A program made the translations under genes and the position numbers. A DNA stretch of 64,000 bases, taken from Phyto melanocephala. Lineage: Eukaryota; Arthropoda; Insecta; Diptera; Rhinophoridae. The number at the start of each line of letters is the position of its first letter. Positions within the stretch are counted from its first letter, which is position 1. The DNA lies in NCBI GenBank assembly GCA_941918925.1, contig OW799233.1, positions 9,230,001 to 9,294,000 of the forward strand. The letters run 5' to 3'. The notes beneath the pieces were generated by a model. That model saw nothing but the letters and a program-made list of their open reading frames with translations, searched no databases and was not told where the DNA came from. This document shows, piece after piece, positions 34,834 to 47,093 of this stretch.

Positions 34834-35499
34834 GACCTATAACATTGTAATACCAACTGAATTTTGTGGTGCTAAATTCACTATTTGTCCCACTGCTCTC
34901 GTATAGTTGTCGTGTCCAGAATTGTGAAAAGAGTTTAATTGGAGTCATATTAAAAATTTAGCAAAAATTATTTTATATGTTGTAATGCAGGATATTATAT
35001 TGTCGGAGTTGACCACCTTACCATTGTTTTTTTGGTTGGTTAATTCCAAGCTATTTATTTTGTGTAGATAAGAAAATGATAAAAATTAATCAAATGAATA
35101 CCGTGTAAAATCAATGTATTATTAGTTCCAAATGTGACGGATTCTATGTAACTCGGTCATTATGTTAAAATTAAAATATCACACAAAAAATTGCTTTTAA
35201 AAATGGGGAAATTTAAATTTTATTTTATAAATAAATAATTTTATAGTATTATGGAACGATTATGGGTAGCAAACGAACCTTAGTTACGTTGGCAGTTGCC
35301 AAAAAAGGCATTACAGATGGCAACTGGCTACGAACAGCTATCAATTTCATATGAAAATTTGGCAAACGAGAGACTGTAGTTGCCACTAGTGTTTAAAGAT
35401 GTTTTCAGGCATGCGACTGGCTCGTCTACAGAGCATTACGTTCTTTTTTTTTACAATTTTTTCAAACACTTGAGGCTATATTTTGTTAAAGGTCCGCAT
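34834..35499. other. AT-rich non-coding tract
   Basis: Nothing recognised. Near 35280-35390 a GGCAGTTGCCAAA / GATGGCAACTGGC pair is weakly palindromic. Confidence 0.45.
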
Positions 35500-35885
35500 A
35501 ATTTTGACTTTTTTTAAGTCGGCTAGTGTCAGGTGAAGGTGTATTGTTAGTATGGGGTGGAAAGGTGGGACAAACACCTCTGGTTTCTTGCAAGCAAGTG
35601 GATCAGTAAGCCTCTAAAGTTTGTTCTAGGCTGGTTGTTGATGAGGTCTAGTTGGAGAGCACGTGGTCACTGTGGTTACTTTTAAGCCGGTAAACAGACT
35701 CAGAGGTGGTTTAATAGCTAAATACTTTGCTCAACCACTGATGTTTCTGGGGTGCTTTTGACATCTTAGCAGAAACAGAGAATGATGGCTTAATGACTTA
35801 TGCTTGCAAACGTGACAGACCTGCTGACTTCGAGCAATCATATATGTTCCGAGGTGCTATTGCCTTTAAACAGAAGTAGTGTCTA
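35500..35885. other. GC-richer tract of unknown origin
   Basis: Distinctly richer in G than the flanks (for example GTATGGGGTGGAAAGGTGGG) and free of long A/T runs. Probably a piece of untranslated or decayed retrotransposon sequence, but no motif supports a family. Confidence 0.35.
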
Positions 35886-35897
35886 GACTTAATGTAG

Positions 35898-36459
35898 GGT
35901 ATGTTCGTAAATGCAACAGTTGCGCATTACTGCAGCATAGTAAAAGTACAACGTTCATTAATGCAAGCTTTGGCAGCACTTTTAAGCGTCAAATGTTAGC
36001 AGCGCTGCCGCAAATTTCTGCAAATATGACAACAGTTAAGTTTCTGATGCAATAGTGATCGAGTATACATACAATGGAGAAGAACAATTACTTCTTTAAA
36101 TTAAATTCGTTTATATTTTTAGTTTTTTATTATATTTTATTATTTCTATATTTTTATTTTTTTTATTTTAGGAATCAACCTTCTTTTAACTTTTAGTTTA
36201 TTTCTTATAATCAGAAGTCGTTTCATCTTTTTCCTAATTAGTTTTTTATTATAATTTAAGAAAAAGTCACTTTTAACATCAATAATATTTTCTAGTAATA
36301 TTTTGGATAAAATTTTATATTTTTTGCAGAACGTTCAAAAAACTCTGTGTAATTGTTTAGCAGCTGCAATGCATCTGCAACAGCTGATCGCGCATCAGCA
36401 ACTACATTTGGCATTACTGCCGCAGTGATGCACAAATTTGCATCATTTACGAACGTACC
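35898..36459. mobile_element. TIR element with ends GGTAYGTTCGTAAATG
   Basis: Left end GGTATGTTCGTAAATGCAAC and right end, reversed, GGTACGTTCGTAAATGATGC. The next blocks also pair imperfectly (TTGCGCATTACTGC with GTGCATCACTGC). The interior is AT-rich and non-coding, about 560 bp. Target duplication not determined. Confidence 0.6.
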
Positions 36460-38130
36460 AGTATTTATGTAAGAATGTCATCTGTGACATGTTGAGTGGC
36501 GCAACTTGATCACAGTGGCGGCGGTTGAAAACTCAATCTAGTGACCCATTGTGCCCATTGTGATTGTTAATCAAACCACATACTGTTTTTCAAGTTGTCA
36601 AGGTTTCTGGTTTGTTAACATAAATCAATGAACTTGCTTTATCCCAGGAAAAATAATCAAAAGGAGTTTAACAGTATGATCTAAAGGGCCAATTGACTAG
36701 AGATTTTCGAGAGAAATTACTCTCGCAAAATAATTTTCTTTAGTAAGTCGAGTATTTGACACATTAAATAGCATGTGAAATAACACATTTTCAATTATAT
36801 ACTATCCATATGGCAATCCAAATGACTTGTTATTATGACTCTATACCTCTGACTAACAATTATCGCGTCCTTGCTGGCCTAATTTTTTAAAAGGAATGCC
36901 CTCAATGGTCATCAAACAGCAATATTTTGTGAATAGCGAATGTCTTTTGAATTATTAGCCTTATGGTTAAATTAGACGTGGCATAACCATAACAGCTGTT
37001 TGAACCAAAATTATGGGCAAAAATGTATTTAATTAGAGGTGACTCGCCATAACGCCAAAGCCATAACCACAGAAACCAATTGAGTTTTGATTTTCTTTGG
37101 TTATGGCATTATGGTTACGTATGTTTAACACTAAGCGAAATATTATTTAAACAATACTCAAGCGTTACTCCGGCCAAAACATATTCATCAATAGTTGCTA
37201 AACTCAACTAACCTCAAAACAAGCGAGAACTCTCAAATAATTTGTCGCAGAAAACGGTGTTGCCACTTTAAAGTTCTCGGCTTAAATTAAAAAAACCTCA
37301 TATTTATTATTGATAAATCGTCTTCAGTTAATAATTTTTAGATTTGTTTTTTGTGTTCAATTCCTTATTGGTTGTGTTATAATTTTTGTCAAACTTTTAT
37401 TGACTCTAATGCAAAAACTTGACGATACATATTAACAAACATTTTACAAATTGCTTGCCATTTTCGGAAAATAACAGAAAACAATTGTGTCATTTAGAAA
37501 TAAAAATTGTTTTTTTTACAGAAAAAGGAAATGATTTCTAATAAAACATATTAAAAAACATTAATCTTTAATTAATAACAATTACAAGTTGTTGCGATAT
37601 TGTTTCGATTTGTTATTCGTTAGAAATAAATGGCATCATCTTGGAGCCAGTATTAGCAACTGTTTGTTTATTTATTTATTTTTTTAATTTATTGATTTAT
37701 TTATTTGATTTTGTGCTAAATATAAATCGAGAAAATGATACGATCTAGCTTAACTGGCAGTAATAGTTAAAAACTTTTTTTTTAATTTTTATAAAATCAA
37801 TTGTTGTGGAATATTACGATCTAAAGTTTTTTATATGGGTTTGCTGGGTTCGCAAGTTATGATCATATGTTTTATTATTTTATTTTAAAAAACTTTTTAA
37901 AATTAAAACAGAAAAAATGCTTTTACTAATTTTAAAATTTTTAACTCTTTTACAACTTTGAAAAACTACTACAGCGCTACCATATATAAATTAATTTTTT
38001 TTTAAAACCTTTTAATTGTTAATGCATTTGGATAAAATATATTTCAGTTGTGCGATGTTATTTTTCGTTAAATAAAATATTTTTAAGCTCTCATTTATTG
38101 TTATATTAGCAACACTACACTGGTTTATTG
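36460..38130. other. AT-rich non-coding tract
   Basis: A weak inverted arrangement of TTATGGTTA / TAACCATAA / CCATAACC words lies at about 36955-37120. It may be a decayed foldback, but the arms are too short to define. Nothing else recognised. Confidence 0.45.
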
Positions 38131-38138
38131 TTGTTTAC

Positions 38139-39261
38139 CAAGGCAAATTCATATCAGGTGGTAACATCCCTGCAACAAACACCTAAAGGGCCGAAGAATG
38201 TCAAACACACAAAAAAACAAATTTTTTGATTACTTTTAATTAAAATTTTAGTTTTATAAATTTACGCGAAAAGTTTTAAAATAAATAAGTATTTTTAATT
38301 TATTACATAAATTTCTGCTAGTCACATATTTGTGTTTTTTTTAAATTTTTCACAATTTTCACAACTTTAAACCACAACGGATATTTTGCATTTTCTGAAT
38401 TAAAAATTCAAGAATTCAATTAACTTAAGTCCCGGGAGTTAAACAGATGATATTTATAACCAACATGTAACCACCCAAGGCATATTCATACAGGTATATG
38501 CAACGGCGAATTAATACAACAAAGCATCTTTTTAAGAGGTGTTTTCTGTCAAGGCCAATTCTTATATCAGGGATGGAAAAGTTGTTATGTTAGGTTTAAT
38601 TTAATAAAATTTAATTCAAAAAGGAATATATATTTGTGAAACACATTATAAATTATGCAAAAGCAACAAATATAGATATATTTAGTAAATTTCTTATCAA
38701 AAAATTCATTTAAGTTAATTGTTTAATACCAAAGCCAAAATCACATTTTCCTTCCCTGCATTAATAAATAAAATCAAGGCAAACTTAACCAATTTTGACA
38801 AAAAGTTTCCCCATCAGTTGGGCTGATAATTTCACCTGTATGAATTCGCCTTGTAACCACCGATCAGAGAGTGCTGATGATGAAATCGTAGCTGGTTTCG
38901 AAAATACATTCCACTCGGCTAGTGTCGGTAAAAATATAATTTTTCACACTTATTCTTTCATTTATCACAATTAAAAGTTCTTTTTAAAAATAAAGAATGT
39001 TAATATGAACTCAAGCCTGATTAAAAAATTAAAAAAAAAAATAAAATATTAATTAAAAACATTAAAAATGTTGCTTTTTCTTATTATTGGTATTTTTAAA
39101 ATTTTTTCACAAATTTTACCACTTTAATACAATTTTTTAACTAACGCACATAAACATTAATTTAAATGTGAACAAACTTTGTCATTGTGCTGTTAAAAAA
39201 AAAAACGAGCAAAAAATAATCAGCTGGCTTCTTAACATCGCCTGATATGAATTCGCGTTGG
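38139..39261. mobile_element. Family D DNA element with 8-bp duplication, host of a nested element
   Basis: Flanked by TTGTTTAC on both sides (38131-38138 and 39262-39269). Its terminal repeats are CAAGGCAAATTCATATCAGG (left) and, reversed, CCAACGCGAATTCATATCAG (right). Without the nested copy it is about 737 bp. No transposase reading is visible. The ends are clearly related to those of family C (CAAGGC..ATTCATA.CAGG), so both are probably mobilised by one transposase that makes 8-bp duplications (hAT- or P-like). An internal 69-bp segment (38861-38929) recurs reversed at 58323-58392. Confidence 0.85.
38476..38853 (+). mobile_element. Family C element nested in family D, 8-bp duplication
   Basis: Flanked by TAACCACC on both sides (38468-38475 and 38854-38861). 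Ends are CAAGGCATATTCATACAGGT and ACCTGTATGAATTCGCCTTG, a 20-bp inverted repeat with two mismatches. At 378 bp it is the most complete family C copy. Non-coding. Confidence 0.9.
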
Positions 39262-39269
39262 TTGTTTAC

Positions 39270-42080
39270 TTTATGTCTAGACGAGCCATCTATTTGTTTA
39301 GACTAGAACAAAACGTCGGCAATGCAACTGTCAAAAATTTGTTCATGTTCTTTGATATGAAGAAAATATTTATTTGCAGTTTTTATTTGTTGTCTCTTTT
39401 CTTCATATTACAAATGCCTTTTGACGACAGATATCGTAAATCGGAAATACATCGAAAATATTAGCTGACAAGAGAGAAATTTTGTTTATTGTCCGTAGCT
39501 AATGGAGATGCTATTTTACGAAAATTCAAATTGTCTTTAATTAGCCAGAGTAGCAACGATGGTCGTTTGCCTAGTAGATTCGAAAATAAAATCGTCTAAA
39601 TAATTGTCTTCATAGAAATTGAGTATTTTGATTTTGACAGATTGAGATCTATGTGTTTAAAGCATTGCACTTGTAACAATTTGCTGTAAGATTTTTTGTT
39701 TACGAATGTCAAAAATTTTTTTCGTTTTTTTAAAAGCAAACAAACGAATTATAAAATTTTTATTACAAAACCAAGGCACATTTACTCATCATGTAGTCTT
39801 GTTTCATCAGCTGATTATTTTTTTCTGCACTTATTTCAAATTTCAGCTGTATAAATCTATAGATAAAAACAATTTTCTTCCCTCTCTCATTTATTTCAAA
39901 TGTCAAACTTCATATACATATAAAAATATAAGCACAATAATTCTCACCGAACTGCAAAATACAAAACTTTTTAACAATTTTTGGAAATAATAATTTTGGG
40001 AAATTATGAGTTTCACTCAGGACATCTTGTAAATTAGCCAATTGTTTTGTATTAAAATTTTTATTTTTATTTGTTTTAAATATACATGACATTGGTAAAA
40101 AATCTGTCAATATTTTTTCGCGCATAGAAACTCTGTATCGCATATCCTTATAAATGGCAAAATTATTTTATTTCTAAAATCATTGTCAGTTAATGCTCGA
40201 ATGAAAATTGAATAGAATCTTGTTTAAATTTAAACATATTCATAATAGTGTTTAAAAAAAAATTTATATAAATTTTAACACCCAATTTTCGTTGCTGAAC
40301 AACACTGCTTAAAAAAATTTAATAAAAAAATCATGATTTTAAATACGTATTACCGTCACTTTAGTGTGGAAGGAAGATAACGACTTTGATGATGATGATG
40401 ATCTGTACGAGTTACAAAATAGCTATTTAATATGCACAGCATACAACGATTTTTTCACACTACAACAAATACGCGCCAAACGCATGAATTTATTTTGTGG
40501 GACGGAAGTAACGAGAAAACAAAATTCTATAATAAAAAAAACTCTGTTTATATACATATAAGCAACAGAGGCGGCAATAGCAAACACTGCTAATTTAGTT
40601 TTTAACAATTTATAAGTAGTTGTTGCTGTTAAGCATTTAAGTTAAGTAATATCCGTGTTTAAGCATTTTTTTTATTTAAAAAAAAAATTGTACTAAAGAA
40701 AAAGAACGAGTTGTAGAATAGAAAAAGGTATAAAAGTGTTGGTTCATGTTTAGAATTTTTAAATAGTGCGTGTGTGCGATAACCATTTAAAATCGCACGC
40801 ATTCACCCACATTTGAATTTTGTTGTGTGGCTCAACGTTTTTTTTTAATGACTTTTAATAATTAGTTGCTGACAGTGAAAAATTTTATAAAAATAGGAGA
40901 CATACAAAATACTGGTTAAATTTAGTGAACAATTTAATATATAAAAATGTTAGTGTTTAGCTAAAAGGTGAATTAGCAAGAGTTTTGTATTACGAAGATT
41001 GCTGTCAATTTTAATTAAAATATTAATCTTTAATTAAACCGGTGACTTATTCACTCACAATGGAAATAAAAACCGCATTAAAAATTTTGCCGTTCTAATC
41101 TTTCCTAAGCAAAGAGTTAACTAAGTGCAAAAAGCCATTCTGGATAAGATAATAATACGAAATAACTTGTAAAATAAAGTACTTGATAAATGCTGTTAAA
41201 CTCTTTCGCCATCTAATGAAAAATTTAGAAAATGTTTTACATGTTTCATAAATTTTAAATTGGTTAGTAAACTATGTGCAGAGTAGATTTCCTGTAAAAA
41301 AGGTTGCCAGATTTATTGAAAAAAAGAACAAACTATAGTTTTAAGAAAACAAATTTTATATATATATTTTTTTTAAGTATTGCGCAAGGTAATAACCAAA
41401 TTTATCAACACTGAATGTTGGTCTTCTATCGCTATATTTTGGTATGTATTAAAGAGCTGCGCAAAATGTTTTAAAAGTTGTGTTTTCTATTCCACCTTAC
41501 TTTCAATAACTATATTTCAATGTAAACATAAATAACCCACTTAAATAATGTATCATCATTAAAAATATTAAACAGCAGTGTTACTAAATAATTACATTTA
41601 GGGCCGTTTAAAAAAGGCAATATTTTATACGCAATTTTTTTAATAGACGTTGAATCATCTCATGACAGAAAATTAAGAGTTAACGTTTTTGTACAAGCTT
41701 TCCTTTGGTCTATGTGAACAATTAAAACTTTCAGACATGTTTTGTATGTTCCATTTAAGTTTAAATGTTCTACTTCATTTTTGTTGTGCTTAAGTTTCTT
41801 TTTCCACATGTTGTTCTACTTCAGTATTTTTATTGTAAAGCACAACACATATTTTTGCAAGTATGCAAGGGAGAGTAATAAACACACACTTTTCAAAATT
41901 TGTTGAAATTGCTTGTATGCTTGTGCAACTCTTTAGTACGTTTGTATATTCATACTTAAACAAACGGAATATTAAAATGGGGAAAAGTGGGACAACAAAA
42001 ATGATTTTAGTACTTAAGCTCGCTTTACACTATTGTATCAAACTAAATGAGAAATTATAATAGTTAAAAGATAATGTGGT
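39270..42080. other. AT-rich non-coding tract
   Basis: No repeat family or gene recognised. Open frames of 60-94 codons at 39258-40608 are AT-driven: they are rich in Phe, Lys, Asn and Ile with no motif. A (GAT)n run at 40387-40402 gives an acidic DDDDD stretch in one frame. Confidence 0.45.
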
Positions 42081-42120
42081 AATAAAATAAAATAAAATAA
42101 AATAAAATAAAATAAAATAA
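42081..42120 (+). repeat. (AATAA)n microsatellite
   Basis: About eight copies of the 5-bp unit AATAA, perfect. Confidence 0.9.
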
Positions 42121-42836
42121 GAAATGGAAAGAAGAGATAAGTATTTACGTTGTATCAATATTTTGTTTTTTTTTATTTCTAAAGTGTGAGAGCGAACAAT
42201 AAATTATAAATTGTTGTCTTATAATTTTTTTAGAAATATCTGTTTTTTTCTACAAAAATGTTTTATTTTGATATTATTTTTTTCAATGCTCTATTCTCTT
42301 ATTGCACCATTCATCGCAAACAAATACAAATACAAAGTATTGCCATACTTTTTATAGAACTTCGCCTCGCCCCAATTTTAAGCCTTCAGACAAACTTTTA
42401 TTATTTTTCTTAAGAATAATTTTTTTGTAATATATTGCACTGAATTTCAATTGATTGTTATGCTTATACGTGAATGCGTGATTTAACAATACACAAAACT
42501 CGTATAAATTGCAGCAAAAAATAGCACATTTACTGTAGAAAATTACAATGTCAAAATGACACCTGTTAGATTTCGCAAAGTCTAGGTCAATGTATAACGC
42601 CATCTATCGGATTTTGGCTAAGAACTTTTAGTTCTTTTATTTGAAAAGCCATTAAGGAATAATTTCACACAAAATTTCATACAAAAAACTCGATTTTAGA
42701 ATTTTTCAATTTTCCGACTTTTTCGGAGGGATTTTCTAGAATTTCGAACAACTGACAAAAATGTTTACAGAAATCGGCCCAGCCGTTCTTGTTTTATGAA
42801 TTACTTTACATTTTTTACACCATTTTTACATACATA

Positions 42837-43510
42837 CTAGAAAAGCTCGGCGCGCGTTGCTACGCCCCTTAATGAATAAAAATGCATTCTGAATTTTAAT
42901 TGAATATCAAGCGCAAAAAGCTAAAAATTATAATTTTTTTTAATGGGTGAGGCACTGCCCACTTTTCTAATCACGAAATTGTATAATTATGAGAGCTCAA
43001 TATGTGTGTGCAAAGTTTCAGAAAAATCTGTGAACTACAAGTAGCTAAAAATTATAACTTTTTTTATGGGCGTGGCACTGCCCACTTTTCTAATCACGAA
43101 AGTGTAAAGTCATGACAGCTCAATATGTGTGCAAAGATTCAGAAAAATCAGTGAAGTTCAAGTAGCTGAAAATGATAACTTTTTTTTTTTGGGCGTGGCA
43201 CTGCCCACTTTTTTTATCACGAAAGTGTAAAGTCATGACAGCTCAATATGTGTGCAAAGTTTCAGAAAAATCGGTACAGTGCAAGAACCTCAAAATTATA
43301 ACTTTTTTTATGGGCGTAACCCTGCCCACTTTTCTAATCACGAAGTTATATAGTCATGACAGCTTAATATGTGTGCAAAGTTTCAGAAAAATCGATCAAG
43401 TGCAAGTAGCTAAAAATTATGACTAATTTTTTATGGGCGTGGGCCCGCCCAACAACTTGCCAAAGTTTGACTCCGATGGGTTTTACAGTTTCGTAGTCTA
43501 TAGCTAACAT
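42837..43510 (-). mobile_element. Helitron-like element, family A copy 4 (5' end damaged)
   Basis: The 3' end is complete on the minus strand (GGGGCGTAGCAACGCGCGCC, GAGCTTTTCTAG^T), with about five internal tandem units. The 5' end stops after the AGCTATAGACT block: the (TG)n run and TCTATATATA start are gone. The segment just outside the 3' end (42640-42836) contains CAGCCGTTCTTGTTTTATGA, similar to the subterminal AACCCGTTCTTGTTTTATAA of the other Helitron family at 6308, so it may be a fragment of that family. Confidence 0.7.
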
Positions 43511-44978
43511 AGCTATAGAAGATATGTATGTAGATTTCAGTTCAGTAAACAAAAGATGGTAAAACGTAAACCAACATCTCTAGGTGAAATAGTTTTCGTT
43601 AACTATAGTGGCGGTTTGTTAATAATCTTGGTGAGTAGGGTAAATCATGCATTGTAAAAAGGCCGTATGTCTGTTTTAGGTTTTCCATCCCTGAAGTAAT
43701 AACAAAAATCTGCTTATAAACTACACAGTTATACAAAATACAAGTGTGAGTAGACAAAAAATGTTTGCAAATATTGCATTTGACCAAACATCACTTTATT
43801 TGCTCTAATAAAATTAAATGAAAATCAAACGACTTTTATAGAGAAAAGTGTCAAGCTACCATTCCTATTTTTTCTAATATTTTTCAACTGTTTAATTTTT
43901 ATAGCGAATTATTTCAAATATTAACAGTCTGTTTTAAATATTGTTATAAATTTTTTTCACCAATTTCGTAGTAATTTCGAACATGTGTTACAACAACTTA
44001 ATAACTATTAATACGACACATATTGCAAATTAATAAATCTTGTTGCTATAAAATTAATTAAGTACAATAATAATAAATTTTAGAAAAGTTCAATGTGGGA
44101 GGGATTATTAATTGTAAACTACTACAAAATAACAATTAACTGCATTAACTTAAGTTCAATTATTGTTACTTTCTACCACGTTAAGCCATATTTCGTTGGC
44201 TTAATTTTGGAAAGCTGTAAGACACTCTATTACATATCGAAATGTTGTAAAAAAAACACAAGCACAGTGTGTTCTACAAGTCTGTTTACCAATACTGTTT
44301 TACCTACACCCGAATTGAGGCTTGCAAATTGTAAATTAATTAAAAACTTTTTTTAAAAATTATTATTTTATTATTTTTTGTATTTACTTCCATAAAATCA
44401 ATTCAACAATTTTAAATTTTTTCATAAATTTCTTAAAAAAGCACAAATAATAAAATCTCAAAGGGCTTAAAGACAAATTCCCTTAGAACCAATATGTTTG
44501 TATGTGTGTATGTATTGTGTGCATTTTTAAGACTTCCAAGTACAATTTACAGCCCACATAAAGATCAAAGTTGAAATGATTAAAAATAATTCTTCATTTC
44601 TTATCTTCCTTGATGCTTTCTTGGCCATAAGCTAAAGAAAAGACATTATTAAAAAATAATGAAAAATAAAAACACAAACAGTAGTGCATGTAGTGACAGG
44701 CTTTGGATGGAATAAACCATACTGGTTTTTAGTACTTAGTACGCATGAGAAGATAAATTATATAATAATAAATAATGAAAAGTACGAACGTGTGTTCCTT
44801 AGTAACAAAAACAAAATAAAATGAATGAAACCATAAATTAAAAATGAAATGATAAAATGGAAAAGGATGTAACTACATCCAAAGTAATTATTTATAAAAA
44901 ACTGTTTATCAAAACATTGAAACCAGAGCATTCGAGTTGAAAATAAATAAAAACAATAACAATATAATAAAAGAGAAG
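43511..44978. other. AT-rich non-coding tract
   Basis: Nothing recognised. Confidence 0.5.
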
Positions 44979-46085
44979 TTAAGTAAGAATTCTATATTCT
45001 GCCGTGCCGTATCTGATAATACCCTTCACCATCATGTACATAGCTAGCATATCATAGCTTAGTGAGCACATCGTAGCTTAGCCTAGATTTCAGATTTAAT
45101 GTTATATGTCATTTGGCTTTATTATTTTTAAAGCCATCTTTGAATTTTTAATTTTGACATAAATAGAAATAAATAAACATAAATAAAATCACTGAATTCT
45201 ACTCGTCAAGCTTATTCATTTGATGTGGCTTCAGAAAAAATGTATCCACCATTTTGGTCTCCATCTTGGATATTAAGTTTTTAATAGTTTATTGTAATCT
45301 AATTTGATTCTTATTATTTATTTGATTCTTATATTTGATTCTAATATTATGGGGGCTTTAGGGAGTACATTTTTTAATACTAGATTTGACCCATATATGT
45401 ATAAATTTATTGTACGCCATTTTGTAGTGTCGGCCATTATAAATTTTAAATGTTTTATGGGTTAATGTATTTTGCTGATCAAGTCGTTTCACTTGATAGC
45501 CATATTGACTCTCTTGTTTGTTTAAAAGCTGAACAACTGGATTTTTATTTGTAAATTTCTATAAAAAGATAGAAAAAGTTTTATTTCAGGGCTTATATCT
45601 CAGTTAGTTAAAACTAAGGCCGATTTGTCAGTTTTTCTCAAAAATAATTTTCGAGACTACAGCTTGTATTTTGGCGTCTTATGCGTGGCCAAAAGTTAAT
45701 TTATAAAAAAAAAATATTTTTTATAAATATTTTTTCCTATAACTTTGCCAATTAATGACCGATTTTTCAAAATTTTTTTACCATAGCCTCAGCCAACATG
45801 CTGAGAAATTTTAATTTTTATGTTTAAAATATTTATGAGAATAAAAAGAGGCAGTCTTTGCTCATATCTCAGAAAGTTATTATGTGATTGTGGTAGATTC
45901 ATTCCCGGATATTTGCATAAGATTATTACCACATACAGTTATTTGCAACATGTGGGGGTTTGATTTAAAGCAACACACCCTAGTCATAAGCTTTCGGAAA
46001 ATATATACTTAAAGGGGTGGAAATGAATATGGTAACCAATTGACCAGCTATAAATACTCTTGGCATTACATGCGAAGGGTATATT
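44979..46085 (-). repeat. Family B dispersed repeat, long reverse copy
   Basis: Left end TTAAGTAAGAATTCTATATT, CTGCCGTGCCGTATCTGATA. Right end ACATGCGAAGGGTATATTAA. The interior shares CTTATATCTCAGTTAG, CCTATAACTTTGCCAATTAA and TCATTTGAT blocks with the copies at 11225 and 32287. Diverged, so an older insertion. Non-coding. Confidence 0.6.
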
Positions 46086-46317
46086 AATCCGGTAAATATG
46101 TATATAATATTACAAAAATAGAACAGAGCCTAAGCAACAAATACAAATGAATTTTAGTATAATTGGTATGACGGCAGTGAAAAGGTAATTAGGAATAATG
46201 AGAAGATGTCGAACGTGCAGCAGTTGGGAAAGTTGTGGGATTTTTTTAATAAATATATTTTTTCTAATAAAGCGAAAAAGTTATAGTTATTCTATTATTT
46301 TATATTATATATTATTA

Positions 46318-46403
46318 TTGTCAGGAATTTTTTAAGATAAATCTGTTTTTGGCCACTACTACACTATTGTCAGGAATTTTTTTAAACAAATCTGTTTTTG
46401 GCC
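46318..46403 (+). repeat. Short direct duplication
   Basis: TTGTCAGGAATTTTTTAA.. AAATCTGTTTTTGGCC occurs twice in tandem with a spacer of about 13 bp. Confidence 0.8.
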
Positions 46404-46653
46404 TGCATCAAGAACCTGAGAGTCGTCTAACCCAGGCTGCCAATAATGTTTTCTACTACCTACAATAGCCTAAGTAATATAAAAATAAATACTATAGTCT
46501 TCTGCAAAACTATATAGAAATAAATCTTTTTTCAAATCTATAACTTTTAATTTGAGCAAAGTTAAATAAAGTGTTTCCAATATAAGCAGCTCGATGCTTA
46601 AAAAAATTCAATAAAACAAGCTGTGTGTGAGGTACTAACGAATTAATTTTTTA

Positions 46654-46790
46654 AATTTCTATTTGTATATCAGAAATTTTTATTTGTATTTCAGAATTTT
46701 TCAATTGTATTTCAGAATTTTCTAATTGTTTTTCAGAAATTTCTATTTGTATTTCAGATTTTGCCACATCTATTTCAGAAATTTCAATTA
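46654..46790 (+). repeat. 21-bp minisatellite
   Basis: Six contiguous units of exactly 21 bp plus a partial one. Unit 5 reads AATTTCTATTTGTATTTCAG, A. The units differ by 2-8 substitutions but keep length and the TTTCAGA end. In one frame this would give a 7-residue period, but no coding context is visible. Confidence 0.9.
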
Positions 46791-47093
46791 TTTTTATTTT
46801 GGCAAAAGATCTTTAAAGCATCGCTGTTCTGCTACCATTTAAATCTATAAATGTTTTATTGGAACATTATAATATTAAATAAAAAAAGTTCCAATAAACT
46901 GTGTACTTTGTTAGAACTTATGTTTAATTGAAACGCACAAATTAAATGTTGCAACCATCATTAGATGTTTCAAATACAAATTGAAATTTAAACTGTTTTT
47001 GTATCTAAACATTTTCACATACATACACACATACGTACAACTATCATGAAATGATTTTTTTTTATTTTTGTTTTGTATTTGTTGGAATAGTTA

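Noticed and set aside
36940..37130. Possible foldback made of CCATAACC/TTATGGTTA words
   Set aside because: Arms are short, interrupted and without defined ends; the words could be chance in AT-rich DNA.
40364..40561. Open frame with an acidic DDDDD stretch as a candidate exon
   Set aside because: No start context, no splice sites of quality, and the acidic run is a short (GAT)n. Support is insufficient.
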